A program made the position numbers and the translations under genes. The notes under the pieces are model-generated. The model was not told the DNA's origin, did not search any database, and was given only the letters and a program-made list of their open reading frames with translations. Shown here piece after piece: positions 49,091 through 61,949 of a stretch of 64,000 bases of DNA. Origin of the DNA: Henricia sp. BOLD:AAB3569 (taxonomy: Eukaryota > Echinodermata > Asteroidea > Spinulosida > Echinasteridae); the NCBI GenBank assembly GCA_037783545.1, contig JBBELK010000326.1:1240001-1304000 (forward strand). Reading direction: 5' to 3'. Each line of letters starts with the position of its first letter. Position 1 is the first letter of the stretch.

Positions 49091-49710
49091 TAGGCAAAGT
49101 GTAGTGTAGTGTAGGAAAAGCATTGTTTGCCTGTATAGTAAGATGGCCGATGCGTTGCCTCAATTCTATTGTACACTGTTCACATCTAGAGGTCAGTGGA
49201 TGGGAAATAATAACTCGTTATTTCTTTAAATGGCAGCACATCATGAACCATGATTACACATGATAGTTGAGACTATTACACGCGTATTCGCTTTCAGTCA
49301 AATACGATATCACATGGTAATTTGATAGTTTTGCTTTTTGGTATTTGTAAATATTATTCGCAGACTTATTAAGATAATATATCTTTAAGCAGAGTTTCTC
49401 GAAATTGGTGATTTGATTCACAACCTCCCTGACACATGCCGTGTATAATTACCACAGGCCGATGACAGCTTGCCGCCCACAGATCACAAATTCGCTTCAG
49501 AACAATGTTTCTCTCCAGAAATAAGACACAATGTTTGTGTTCTACACCAGAAAGAGCAATATACATTTGGCACTTTGCACTGACCAACGTTTTTGATCCT
49601 TCTGACAACAGGAAGAGCAGTCCGCATGCTGACATCTTAAGATAAACAAATCTAGCACTCACCTTGACACATGTGTCCTTTCTCAAACTCTAGAGTAAAA
49701 AAAAGCTTAA

Positions 49711-50282
49711 AGGGCCCCTGAAATGTTCAATCACTTTATGCACAGTTTTTGCTGCATATGAAGGATTACTTGTGTAGAAAGACATTACTACTGTTCATTT
49801 TGATGCCCCATGAATAAAAAGTGGCATTTTTCAACTTTGAAAATGTCTTCACATCAACTCACAGAAAGAGGGCGCTGTTTGGGGCATGTCACTTTAGCAA
49901 CACACAGCAGAAAAACAAAGAAAAAACATAAGACTTTAAACTGGAATTGTGGAAAAAATGCTGCAGTTTCCAGCCTTAGTTTTTTCATGGTTTCAACAGG
50001 CAATATGTAAAACAAACCTAAACCGTCATGGGTTACAAAAGTTTCAGCAAGTTGGAGAAAAGTGTGGAAACTTTTGTGCACAGTTGAATGAGATTTTCCT
50101 GTGTTTTTCTAGTGTGACATCACCACTTTGCTCATGCATAAGTAAATTTTCATTAGCATAAACATCAAAACCTTGATTTTAACTCCCCAAACAACTTTCA
50201 AGTAGGGTTTTTATGATTGTTAATTAATGGACTAGTTCCATAGCACAGATTTCATTTATAAAAACACAATTTCAGGGGCCCT
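49711..50282. mobile_element. 572-bp TTAA MITE, AGGGCCCCTGAAAT ends
   Basis: TTAA flanks both sides; AGGGCCCCTGAAAT and ATTTCAGGGGCCCT are exact inverted copies. No transposase; inner frames are short. PiggyBac-type by target site. Confidence 0.85.
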
Positions 50283-50807
50283 TTAAAGGTATAAGGCTGT
50301 ATATTCTTGCTATATTTATGTGAAAATACTAGATTCACAGCATGCGATGTATTTTTTGGCGACAGGGACAGATTGGCATACTCAGTTTTGCGGTCTAAAT
50401 TTGGTATTAAACTGATTTTAAATTTTTTATCAAGCAGTTCCGAAAGACCTTTGAATATTTTGACATCAAACAGTATTCAAAATATTTGTACATTGATGAC
50501 GCATAGACTGTCGGAGTGAATACGTCACCCATTTGTCAGTTGCCAAGGCAAGGGCTCTATATTAAAAGTCACTGAACCGCGTCCCAGTGTTTTTGCAACA
50601 ATACTTTATCTGGCAGCCATGATGGTTGGAGCCAGTTACCATGGCAAAACACGTCACACTTCAGCACCCCATAGGGCCTACCTCTACTTCATTTTAGACC
50701 GGCAGCCCAGAGTGTTTTGGTTAAACGAACCAACGGCCGTCAACAACGCAAAACGGGTGCGTTGTTCACGGCTGTTACATGCTAATACATGCAGTGTCAT
50801 ATGCAAT

Positions 50808-51053
50808 TAGCCTTTTTGAAGTATGGCGGACACAGTAGGAGGGCGCACTTTGCAGTGGGTATAAAATCGACTAAAATGCAAAATAACTCAGTTTTTCACT
50901 TTACACTTATTAATTTTATTTATAATTCTGTCTATGTATTATAATTACAACATGTAAATCAAGTTTTTGGAAAGAAATACAATTGATAAAAAAATTCATA
51001 CCCAAATGAAATTGCGCCCTCTCCTTTTGTTCCGCCATAGTTCTAAAAGGCTA
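50808..51053. mobile_element. MITE with TAGCCTTTTTGAAG ends
   Basis: TAGCCTTTTTGAAGTATGGCGG pairs with CCGCCATAGTTCTAAAAGGCTA allowing a few mismatches; GGGCGCAC and GCGCCCT pair inside. The right half recurs at 61828-61949. Confidence 0.7.
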
Positions 51054-53030
51054 ATGACATTTGGCGGGCGTTTTCACAGATTTGGGTGGACTTGTCACAA
51101 TATCAATGAACGTTTTAAAGTCTCAAATCGCGGTTCCCATTTTCCCAAAGGTAAGGGCTTTCACGGTTTTCTGAGGAGAAAGTTGTTCTCGATTTCGCTG
51201 GCAGCCGTTTAGTGAAAGTGGAAAACATTGTGAAAAGCAATTCCTATTCACGTGTTAATAAAGATTTTGCATGTACGTTGAGCATATTTCACACAAGTCG
51301 TGAATAGTTTGTGTGGGAAAACCATCAGGGGGAAGATACTGAGTGTGACATTTCGGGAGTAAGTTGCGCCGTCATGTTTTTCACAACATCCAATCAGGCC
51401 AGGGAGTGCCTTTAAACACTCGGAGGTAAACATTTACGGGGTCCTGACATGTGCTGCCGTTTCGTCTGATAAGCCGGCAGGTGTAGGTGAGCCTTTCGTG
51501 CCTCTGGTGCTGTAGCATCAAGCTAAGCCGACCTCCTCCTCTTGCCTCGGATGAAGCAATGTTTGTGTCTCTTAGACTGGCTTGTCACATGACGGTTTAC
51601 TTTGAGGTGGAAGGCGTCGTTGAACCGAAGAGAGACGAGTTGTCAAATGGGGCTCACTAATTGCCTTGGCTCCGTCTGCACCGGCGATAAAGCCTGCGTG
51701 ATGGTTTGATTTGCTTCAGTCAAGTGCCGACTTAACACCAGTATACCCTCCCCTGAAATACCACCAGCACTGAACCCACCCATGTAACCCTGTTTTATAT
51801 GTAATTCATGTCAAAAGTGGGAAGCTTTACTTTTTCTTTGAAGCGAAGAAAATCGCTTTCTGATCATGCTCAAGAATAATCCTTGTGCTGCAGTTGTTAA
51901 GACGCGTATATACCATGCAGCCACCCCGACTCGTTTAAAACATTTCTGAAGATCAGGGATATGCACCTCATAGTTCTCTAACATTCAAGTTGGGGGTAGT
52001 CTGTGGTGATTGAAAAAACACCGAGATGGGATTTATTACTCCATATGTGTTACATATATATTTTACATACATGTATTCATACATTTTGCACAGCATTTTA
52101 GTGCACGAAAAGAGAAAGGTTTAAAGCATATAGGTCTAACGTACGATTTGGTAAAAGAGGTTGAAAGGGCTTGTAACTTCAAAAATGGCTCTAGCATAAC
52201 CCATTTGCTTTCCTAGTCAATCGGTATCCATTGGATGACACGGCACGTAAACATTTTGGGCTCTCACTAACCTTTAACTCCAAAACACGTATCGGCAGCT
52301 TCAGCCAAGGTGGCAGGGGTGGTGGAGTTTGCTAGAAAGGTCTAGTGGCTGTTGGTTCAGGATTCCCATTCCTGAGTTGTTGGATTATGGAGATGTGTTT
52401 TGTCATTCTTTGGGTAAGACCGATTCCACAATCGGAGAGAAAACAGTAAACATCTTGCTGCGGTCTGGGATACACTTGTGCAGCCTCTGACAGGCTGGAT
52501 TCCGCACCTGGGGTGTCTCGCCGCTCTGTTTGCTGTTTGGTTTGGTAGATTGTTATTTTAGGCATTTGCCACTAGAATTCGCTTACTTGGCCACTTTGAC
52601 TGTGAAAGATACAGTATCCCTCAAACCCCACCCACACCCATCCCCCAGTAGACTTCGTTTTCGAAATTACCGACAGTTTCCCATGCACACATTGGTTTCT
52701 ATAATTTCCGAAGCAGGGACCTCAAAGAGCTTGTAAACACTGGATGGGGGTGTTATGACCCAGTTCACCGAAATCAATATCATATATAGCTATAGGATGT
52801 GGGTTCGAATCCTGACAACGAACCTTACTGTACTTATGGGTCTTTCCACAGTAAAGGGGGCATTTTGGCAACACAGACCATATTTTCGAGGAAATTTGTC
52901 TGGTCTCAAAATAAAAGAAATAAGTTAAAGTTGTTCTGAAGAGATAACTAAGGCCCCCAAAGGGTTACAAATAGTGTGACAACATGCCTTTTTAAAAACC
53001 CCGAGTATACATTTCCAATATACGCTCGTA
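51054..53030. other. Non-coding, nothing recognised
   Basis: A box B-like GGGTTCGAATCC near 52802 lacks a partner box A. No gene or paired ends found. Confidence 0.45.
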
Positions 53031-53096
53031 ACCATGCTTGGTATCTATATAAGACAACACCACTGGTGTTAATTTAACACCACAGTTTTTGCAGTG
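53031..53096. mobile_element. CACTA-like MITE, right-half fragment
   Basis: Matches the right 60 bases of the element at 48917 (GGTATCTATATAAGACAACA) and ends GCAGTG. The left half is missing. Confidence 0.7.
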
Positions 53097-53699
53097 TGGT
53101 TGTCACGATGCGGACTACGGTTTCACCTCCCGCAGCCCCACTTGTATCGTAAATCTGGTCTTGTTTCGGTATTTCTGTGTTGTTGACTTTGGTAGCCTTT
53201 ACTAGCGGCTCATGCAGTAGACAATTTTGCTTTAAAATGATTTCTGAAAAGACCTATGTATTTCCGGAATAGTACATTCGTGTAAATATACGTACACCTG
53301 TATCGCAATGCCTGCAAATATTCGTGCCCTAAATTATGCTATCCCACCTGCGCCTGTCAACTCGGCTAAAGCAATCAAATCTTGTTCTCGCTTTAAGAAC
53401 TGATAATATTCGGGCAAGCAAAGCTGACAATCAGAACGAATTGTTTTACAGACCGATGATTAACAGTAATTGGTTAGGAATAATATTAATTTGGATCTGT
53501 TGTTATGAGGAACAAATATAAACAGAAGCCCTTCAAATCAACAAAATGCAGCTTATACCACCAAACCAAATATATCTGAGTAATCTCCGTGTACGTGATG
53601 GGTTGCTCCGCACTATTCTGAAAGTGTAGAATTTTGCATTACAAATAAACAAAAAACAAGGGGTCATTGTAATATTGCACTTTTATTTTTTTTAAATCT

Positions 53700-54070
53700 G
53701 ACACATGACGTCATCATGACGTCATAATTTTGTGCGCAAATATTTGTTGTAACACGTTTTTGGCGAAAGAATCATTAAAATATCAGTTGCAGTTCTCGAG
53801 ATATGACTTTAAATGATTTATCCCTAAAATCTTGCTTAATTTCACATCATAATACGTCACCAGCGTCCATGTGATGACGTCATAATTGGCATAGTTGCAA
53901 AGTCCACGTGTATAGATTGAGACCTATTAACATGTGTTAATTGAGACATGTGAGGGAATTGTTCAATAATTACGATAGGCCTACTCGAGAGATGATTTTT
54001 TAAAAATAAATATTAAACTTTAATTGTTTTGGTAATATGACACCCGATGACGTCATCATGACGTCACACG
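53700..54070. repeat. Cluster of TGACGTCA palindromes spaced about 170 bases
   Basis: TGACGTCATCATGACGTCA at 53706 and 54048, and TGATGACGTCATAATT at about 53873. TGACGTCA is the cAMP-response-element core, but a degenerate tandem repeat explains the spacing equally well. Confidence 0.45.
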
Positions 54071-56183
54071 TATGCACACCTTGGCATGATAGCGTTTTGG
54101 ATTGATATCCTGAACCGTCTTGAAGAAAAGCTCAAGAAACGTTGTTTGGAATACGTTAAAAAAAGACAAAGAACCATATAAAAGGCAAAAGGTGATCGGG
54201 GATCAGATCTCCTAATATTAAAAAAAAAAAAAAATGGCACAGCTCTCTGCGTCCGGCGATTTCCTCGTGCATGGCCTGACTGCATCAGCCAGCACCTGTC
54301 CCCGCTTCCATTCCAATACCCCGTTTCCAATCGCCTGGAATCTTCATTATTTCCCTCCATTTCTCCACAGGAATAACATCATTGATTCTGTTGGGAACGG
54401 GACACGACATGACTATTTGCTGCTCGCTCAGGCTTTGTGACTGTCCCAATTTAACACATTTACACTGCTGTACGAGTGATGTTTGCACGTACATTATTGG
54501 ATTTATCGCAGGTCAGGCAATCTGTAGAATTTTGGAAAACGGGGGACTTACTGTGCTGTGTACTCACTGTTTCCGAAATCTCAGTGTGCAAATTTAATAA
54601 AAATCGAGCATTTGTCGAGAAACACCTGTCTGATTAATTTGCTCTGGTGAAGTTTGCACAGGCAACATAAACTTTGTCGTTCAGAATGCTCTCACCGTAA
54701 TGGCCGCTTGAGGGCAAATGCATATAGGGGAGGAAATGAAAAGAAGAATACTCTCGAAAGAATTGTTGCATAAGTGTACTTGTTGATTGCATTACTAGCG
54801 ATACAGTTGGCCTGAATTGTCAGCTTGTGCGCGCGTTATTTCTGGATAAAGTGGCATGCATATACATCCATGCAGAAATAAAGATTTGCACTTAGTCATA
54901 TACCAAAACAAGAACGGTGACCAAAAAGGGCTGCTCGGTTTGCAGTCTTGGGGTCACCCAAATCATGTTGCGCTATAATATTGTGTAATGGCGCCGTCCG
55001 TAGTTAATCATAGTGTGAGATCCCATATTAAAACAAGTTAGAAAATTTTCCCGAGTGTCGTCGACACTGAGTAAAACATGCGCTCATTAAGTGTATGCTA
55101 TTACGTCACCGGCCCATTGTTTACATTGTAGATACGCGACGAACTTCACTGTACTTGGCACTCTTTTTAAATTTTGTAACAAAAACGGCATTTTTTTCAG
55201 ATAGTGAGGGTGGCGCCGCAACTTGTTTACCAGTAACAGAAGAAAACGATATGGCTATTGTGAATACTAACCTGAGACATTGTAACTTGTGTCGGTGTAC
55301 TTAGTATGGGATTTTAATATCGTGATAATAGTGCGGTACTCGCTGCTAAATTAATCTAGCTGACTCTGCAACACCAACCCGTTCGGTGGTCGAGTGGCTC
55401 GAAAGAAGGATATCGTGGGTTCGAGTCACGCCCGAGTACGAACACACATGTGTGAACAATACAGCGCATGCTGATAAATTGCGCCGGAAATAATTAGGCG
55501 ATTCCCAATTAGATACATCAACATTTTAGCATGGCAAATATACTGCATGTGATTGTTAACATGGCTGTCTTTCCTTAATTGCTATTTCATAACTCGTAAA
55601 CTCTCCGTTCTCGTCCGCTGCATTGTGTCTTGATTCCCAGTTATTTACATTGAAAGATAACATAGGATCAACGATGAGCTTACATAATGGCAAATTCACT
55701 TCATGCTAAAGACCCCAACCCATTTAACAGAATGCTTGCCATTGCACCACCACGGAGCATTAATTGTATCGTAAGGCTTGAGGGGAAAGTACACGGGAAC
55801 TTTGCCTGTGCTACTCTGCAGGCAATGACATCTTGCGCAGCGCAGACAGCCCGGAGTTGATGCACAGTACGACACCCCAGCCCATATTCGGCGGGCTGAT
55901 CCACCGTATGATGAATCAAAAAGGACCCCGGGGTCTTGGGATGGAGAAGCTGATGGCGCAGCGTCTCGTTTCCTCGCGTCACACTGGAGGCAAAATTCAT
56001 ACATTTCGACCATAAAACGAGCAATCGAGATAAAAGTATCCCAAAATGACATATGCAACATAGTGTATACGTGTTACACATTTGTGTTCAGATTCTTTTG
56101 ACTCCAAAATGAGATACATGTAGATATAGCTGAAAACCTCAGCATAGGGGCCTATATATGAACCTTTGCACACAGTGTTTTAA
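54071..56183. other. Non-coding, nothing recognised
   Basis: Two overlapping minus-strand frames at 55696-56081 lack recognisable motifs. A GGGTTCGAGTCACGCCC near 55417 resembles a tRNA T-arm without a credible cloverleaf. Confidence 0.4.
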
Positions 56184-56519
56184 AGGAGCTTGTTCAGATT
56201 TTCCTAGAAAATGGATTTTGTTCTAACCTAACAATCATATAAGACACCTCCCCAAAATACTACCCATGGGAAGAAAACAGGAAATTTGCAGTCTCCAGTT
56301 TGGATGTGGAAGCAAACATTTTGGTGTGGTCACTGTACTGCTTTATGGAATTAAACGGATAAATTAGTTAATAAAACATTGACAGTACACTAATTTTAAA
56401 TAATTATACGGATTGAGAGCACGAAATTTCAGAATATGGTATCAAAATCTCATCGCCAATGGGAAAAAAAGGGGGGCGGGGTGCTCAAATGTGATCTGGT
56501 CACGCTCCTTTAGGTATAT
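56184..56519. mobile_element. Diverged relative of the 44059 TTAA MITE
   Basis: The right end GTGATCTGGTCACGCTCCT matches that family, the left end AGGAGCTTGTTCAGAT loosely. TTAA at the left, TTAG at the right. Confidence 0.6.
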
Positions 56520-58016
56520 CAGCAACACCTGCCATTAACTGAAAATGGCGGCAAAAGCCAATGATTATCGTGTGTACATGCATTAAATACTTAAATGCAT
56601 ATCTTCCATCAAAAATATAATTTTGCAGTGTATAATCACCTGTATAGACATTCACATGTATACAGATTTTGAGTTGAAAGTATCATATATAGATTTGAAA
56701 GTATCAGATGTAAGGTGAAAGAAATAAATCCTCAAACTGCATATAGTGACCAGAAATGCCATACATGCAATGATGTATTAAACAAACGTGATTTGTCTCG
56801 TGAAAGAGGGATCTCTCGGCATGCAATGTGCAACGTGAAAGATTATTGACCCGGATTCAGGGTTTTATATGATTCCATTAGTGCGTAGATTGACAAACAT
56901 GTCTACATGTATGCGGTGTTTTATTGCACACATCTCCCTGATGCTAAATATTGATCCCAAATGAATAGCAAAGATGTACTAAATGGGTATACCTAATCCA
57001 ATTACAGGGATACCAATGACAATTGCACTCAAAGTGAGCCTCGTCAAAAACATGTAATTCCCCGCCAGAGTCTTGCCTCTTTGGACGAGCTCAGTGACGC
57101 AGACAGGGAACAGTGGCGTAGAGCGGGCGAGTATCTCCATGGGGGAAATGGCTTTGTTCGGCCGCTGAAAAGGGACTTCCATTTACCATGGAAGGAAAAA
57201 AATACTGAAGTTGTGGAACAATGAACGCAGTGATCTCGGGTTCGCGTGCCTACGTTCAGGCTATACATCGTACCCTCGTGTACGACGTTAGCAGGCCATT
57301 CAGCGATAAATATTTCTTTTACCGCTTTCAAATCTCTACTCACTGAGGGAGATTTTCTTTTTCTCCGCCTCCTGCACATAAAAAGCTTGACATCCCAAGT
57401 GGCTGCGAATCAATTTGTGTCGGATGCTTTTTTTTATTTTTTTATATTATTTATCATCTGGATAGAAAGATGAAGACGAAGCCAGATGAAGGGAAAATAA
57501 AATTGTAATTTCTTGGGACGGTAAACAGTGGATGTCCACTGGGAACATTTGATGGTAATATTCCCTCGCGATGATTTATCTAAGAGCGTATTCCATGTCA
57601 TAATTGTTGTTCTCAACAATCCACCGTCCAAAAGTTGCTCTTTGTCTCGCTGAGTAGTTGCTTTTCAATCGTTACGTCTTCAGTTGATGGAAAATCAACT
57701 TAGGATTGGCAAACCGCCCTGAAGTTTATGGCCAAGTACCGGTATACATGTATTACGTTTTTATCTTGTAGAGATGGTTATTATGAATAAGCCCGTGTTG
57801 CTGGCCATTGTAAAACAAAGAGGGATAGTGATATGCTATATAAAAACATAATTAGCAGGACGAATTGTTAGAAATCGTACCGAAATAACGGTTATTGCAC
57901 ACGCTTTATATATAGGTCCCGTACTAAGTTTTCGGAAGTCGGCGAGTCCTAACACGGCGTCCGGCGAGTTCTCAAGGTCGGTAGTACGTGGTCTGTAAGA
58001 AGCATTACAGCTAGTA
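56520..58016. other. Non-coding, nothing recognised
   Basis: No gene or paired ends identified. A minus-strand frame near 57000 ends in a hydrophobic stretch but has no supporting splice sites or family match. Confidence 0.4.
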
Positions 58017-58672
58017 TATAGACCGTATCGAATAGCTCCCATTTCGTGGGACACCTTTTGTTACTTAAACCGTTTAATAATGGAAGCACAATATGTGCAA
58101 CCATGCATGTCCTCAACACTTAAACACATTTTTTGTCCCAAAATCATGAACACATGAGGCAGGTAACTGCTTATGGATGAGGTACCTGATGTGTTTGTGA
58201 CTAGCACCCCAAGTAGATCAAATAGATTAAACCACTGTTCCTCATGTACATCAAGTGATGGTTTAATTTGTTAACTCGCGTCTCGTGCACGTGTGGGGCC
58301 GGGAAATTTAAAAAGTAAAATTGAATGGTCACTTCAGGTGTTGCACCTGACGTGTAAGGTGATTGACAATGAAAATGTTTTTACCGAAAATAATTTTATC
58401 CCTCTCACATGAAGTGTTTCCATGTAAATAAGCTTTGACTATCACACAAGGCACATGAAACACTTGAGGTGACACTCGCCTCAACATGAAGTGACAGTCA
58501 CCTCAACATGAGGTGACACTCGCCTCACCATGAGGCGTATGCGTTGCACAACCGCAATACCTCGGTTGCATGAGCTTGGTAGAATCACGTTCATGATGTA
58601 TAGAGTCACTTTTTACAGTGAAGGAACAAAGAAACTGCCCCACGAAATGGCGGCTATTCGATACGGTCTATA
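58017..58672. mobile_element. 656-bp DNA element, TATAGACCGTATCGAATAGC ends
   Basis: Left and right ends of about 34 bases are inverted copies with few mismatches, possibly with TA duplication. Inside, at 58450-58545, a short tandem block repeats ACATGAGGTGACACTCGCCT. No transposase. Confidence 0.75.
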
Positions 58673-59483
58673 CATACAATCCACCGACCAAAAAGAAAGA
58701 GAGAATAGGACCTACGTCTTTTGGAAATAGAAAAAATTCACTGCCGGATCTGGTATACTCAAATGCACACGTATTGTACTCGTTTGCACACGTCGTTGTT
58801 GTTTTACGTGTGCGTTTACTGCTATAATTCACTATTCGCGTTTTAAACTCTAATTTAAGAAAATCTGCAACTATCACCGTGACCAGCTTGTTATTAATAC
58901 CAAACCCATATTTCTTTAATTTGTCTGGCCCGTTTGGGAAGTTTGACACAACTCATTGAAGAGCCTTAGAGTCGACTTTCTTTCCATCAGCAGTCACTGA
59001 ATCCCAGTAGCGCCGTAACTACTCTGCAGAAATAGCCATCTCATCAACGATGCGATAAGTAATTTACTGATTTGTTTTGGTCTCTCCAGAATCGTAGTAA
59101 AGTCCGCGCATCGTGTTTTCCTAGGCTTATTCAGCAAGTACACACATTGTCTCATGGATTAAGGGTGCGGTAACCCAGTCCAAGACGACGGAGCGATGAC
59201 ATTTTGATTCGGGTAACATGATCTTTCGGAAGCAAAGCTGTCATGTCGACCGTAATCCCAACCTCTTTTCCTACCATTCTCTTAAATTAATGAATGACCA
59301 GTACAAGGGGGATAACAGATTTTTCGAACCGGGGAGATAAAGTAGCTAGCATCTTTTGGAGAAGCCTCCACTATCTGTGATTAAATTCGTGTCATCGGCG
59401 TCGATGCAGGCCTGACGCGGCCTGGGACATACTGGGACATACTGGGGAGAGCTGCGCGGCGCCCGCTCTTGTCTTCACTGCAT

Positions 59484-59516
<33 letters not shown>

Positions 59517-59886
59517 TATTTAGCCATTCCTGCAATACACAAAATAGGCAAGGAGCAACAAAAGTTGATGTCGGCAAACTTGGTGCACTGGCCTGTAGTC
59601 CAGTAAAAATTTACGTGGACCCTGACATTTTATAGTTATAACAACCAAATTTTGGAGTCAAAGTATTTGTATGGACTTAAACTGGCTCAAAAAAAAATTC
59701 CTCCGAAATACCCCCTGGGGAAATATGTTAATTAGCTAAAAGTTGGCATCGATGTACATTATGCATGGATAAAGCACATATTTCCGACACCTACACTAAA
59801 TCCTACGATTTGACAATTTGGGATAAAATCTTCACATTTTTAATGCTGCCACGGTTTAACCATATCCAAAGACACAAAATATAACC
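58673..59886. other. Non-coding apart from an ATT microsatellite
   Basis: About eleven ATT units lie at 59486-59523. Nothing else recognised. Confidence 0.5.
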
Positions 59887-59993
59887 ATATTAAGCATGGG
59901 TAGCCCATAAAAAAATTAAAAAATCCTAAGAATTGGCAGGTACGTTTTGGTTAAAAAATATTAACAGCTGCACTTAATATTTTTCTAGTCATA

Positions 59994-60186
59994 CATATGC
60001 AGCACGATATGTGGCAAACGGACTCCCCCCTACCATTGTTCCCCTATTGTGTCTCAAACATCCAAGGAATTTACAAGGATTTCCTTTCAGTTTTTAGGGG
60101 AGATTGGTGCGTTAACAAAAGGGAAGAGTGTGTTGAGGTATAGGGGCGTTAGGGGGGAGTCCCTCTGCCACATATCGTGCTGGGTA
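59994..60186. mobile_element. hAT-like MITE with 8-bp target duplication
   Basis: CAGCACGATATGTGGCA and GGACTCCCCCCT at the left pair with the right end. TAGTCATA stands on both sides, and the opposite fold-back arm shows the unoccupied site. Eight-base duplications are typical of hAT transposons. Confidence 0.7.
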
Positions 60187-60504
60187 TAGTCATATATGCG
60201 GATTACTCGTTAACTGTCGCTATATATAGACCTATTAAAAAAATAATCAACGTAACAACATTCAGGTTGCAGGGAAAACAATTTGTCCCCGTTTTGGAAT
60301 TATAGACTTTTATTACATTTTCTTTGTTCCTGTTAAAAACCAATGTGATCAAATCGAGGCTTGGAGCAAAGTTAGTTTGACCCTGTGAGTAATGGAATTA
60401 TTGCATGTTCATCACTATAACACACATTAACGGGCAACGCGTACAAACGACATCTTGCTAACAAAAACGGGAGATTAACACTATTCATGCGCTAGAACGA
60501 TTCA

Positions 60505-61186
60505 ATGCATAGTTCCGAGTTTGCCCAGTTAACTCCGCCCCCTTGGATATTAGGGACCATTAGAAATGGTACGCGTACGGAAAACGTATGCGGCTGGGAA
60601 AAACTGGAGGGTTGTACCAACAGTTTGCGCGGTTATTTTGTCTGCACAGCATAGGTAATGTGACTTTTTACATCAATATAACCATGTACACATCAGCACA
60701 TTTCTTGAACAGCCACGCAAAATTGTGATATAACAACCCAGATTGTGCAAGCCGCACACGTTTCCCGTACGCGTACCATTTCTAATGGTCCCTATTGTTG
60801 CTATGCCTCACACGCCATATCCCTCAAAATGTCAACACACACTACACAAACCAATGGGACTTTCAACGTAAAACACAGATTCATTGGAGAAAACTCAAAG
60901 GTATTCATGTTTCAGGGTCAACAGTTATCTTAGAACACACTGAGTAAAGAGCCAGTAATACAGGGATGTCATATCATCATGAAATACATGCTTTCTTACC
61001 TTTGAACAGCAAATCGTCCGGCCTTGAAACAAAAGATTCACCCGGATCACCGCATACAACACTGTACAAACTGTGTGTTGTTGTGTTGTTGTGAGGCAAT
61101 GCACTTTGACCTATGTGGGCGATGTCTGCTAGCTCTGTTGTGATTGGTCGGCGGGTTCGGCTTGATTGACAGGTCGGAACTATGCA
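60505..61186. mobile_element. TGCATAGTTC-ended element, second copy
   Basis: Ends ATGCATAGTTCCGA and TCGGAACTATGCAT are exact inverted copies. It matches the copy at 20803-21210 except for one insert. Confidence 0.75.
60552..60793. mobile_element. 242-bp MITE with ATT target duplication
   Basis: Ends AGGGACCATTAGAAATGGTA and its complement; ATT flanks both sides. The paralogous copy near 20845 reads GGATATTGTTGC with no insert, proving the insertion. Confidence 0.85.
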
Positions 61187-61381
61187 TTGGGCCCCCTTGA
61201 ATCAGTTCTACAGAATGCAAACTGCAGATTGAAAAGGTGCCATTATACTTGTGCGTTTAAAGTCTCGCCTTCATTCACAACAAGGCTTGGAAGGCATACG
61301 TAACTGGAGCCTTTCCAGTCGTTCAAGGAGCCTGTCCAATCTGCAGTTTGCATTCTGTACAACTGGTTCAGGGGGCCCAAT
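61186..61381. mobile_element. 196-bp MITE, ATTGGGCCCCCTTGAA ends
   Basis: ATTGGGCCCCCTTGAATCAG pairs with CTGGTTCAGGGGGCCCAAT. GAATGCAAACTGCAGATT pairs with AATCTGCAGTTTGCATTC. It touches the preceding element with no spacer. Confidence 0.8.
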
Positions 61382-61827
61382 AATATTGAACTGTTCTAAC
61401 GCATGAATAGAGTGTTAATCTCCCGTTTTTGTTAGCAAGATGTCGTTTGTACGCGTACGTTGCCCGTTTACTCGATTGCGCTATACATGCATGTACATGT
61501 GTGTCATGGTGATGAACATGCAACAATTCCATCACAGGGTCAAACTATTATAACTTTGCTTCAAGCCTCGATTTGATCACATTGGTTTTAAACAGGGAAA
61601 AAGAAAATTTAATAAAGGTCTATGATTCCAAAACGGGGACAAGTTATTTTTCCTGCAACCTGAATGTTGTTACGTTGATTAATAGGTCTATAGCGACAGG
61701 TAACGCGTAATAATATGACTAGCAAAATATTAAGTGTATAGCTGTTAATGTTTTAACCAAAACGTACCTGCCAATTCTTAGGTTTTTTAAAACATTTTAC
61801 GGGCTACCCATGCTTAATATGCATTTT

Positions 61828-61949
61828 TCACTTATTTATAATTTGTCTCTGTATTATAATTGCAACATGTAAATCAAGTTTAAAAAGAAATCATACCCAA
61901 TAAAATTGCGCCCTCTCCTTTTGTTCCACCACACTTCTAAAAGGCTAAT
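61828..61949. mobile_element. Half copy of the 50808 MITE
   Basis: Shares GTATTATAATTGCAACATGT-like sequence, ATTGCGCCCTCTCCTTTTGT and AAAAGGCTAAT with the right half of that element. The left terminus is missing. Confidence 0.65.

Larger units (their letters stand above)
59887..61820. mobile_element. Fold-back element hosting several nested elements
   Basis: The left arm (to about 60504, less one insertion) pairs with the right arm (about 61382-61820): ATATTAAGCATGGGTAGCCC at the left end, GGGCTACCCATGCTTAATAT at the right, with inner blocks such as AACGGGAGATTAACACT. The centre is occupied by two other elements, one of which has its own insert. Confidence 0.75.

Noticed and set aside
55378..55445. 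tRNA-like stretch with GGGTTCGAGTCACGCC
   Set aside because: Only a T-arm resemblance; no anticodon arm or acceptor stem could be drawn.
55696..56081. Two overlapping minus-strand frames of about 120 codons
   Set aside because: No recognisable domain; overlapping frames of equal length on one strand suggest chance.
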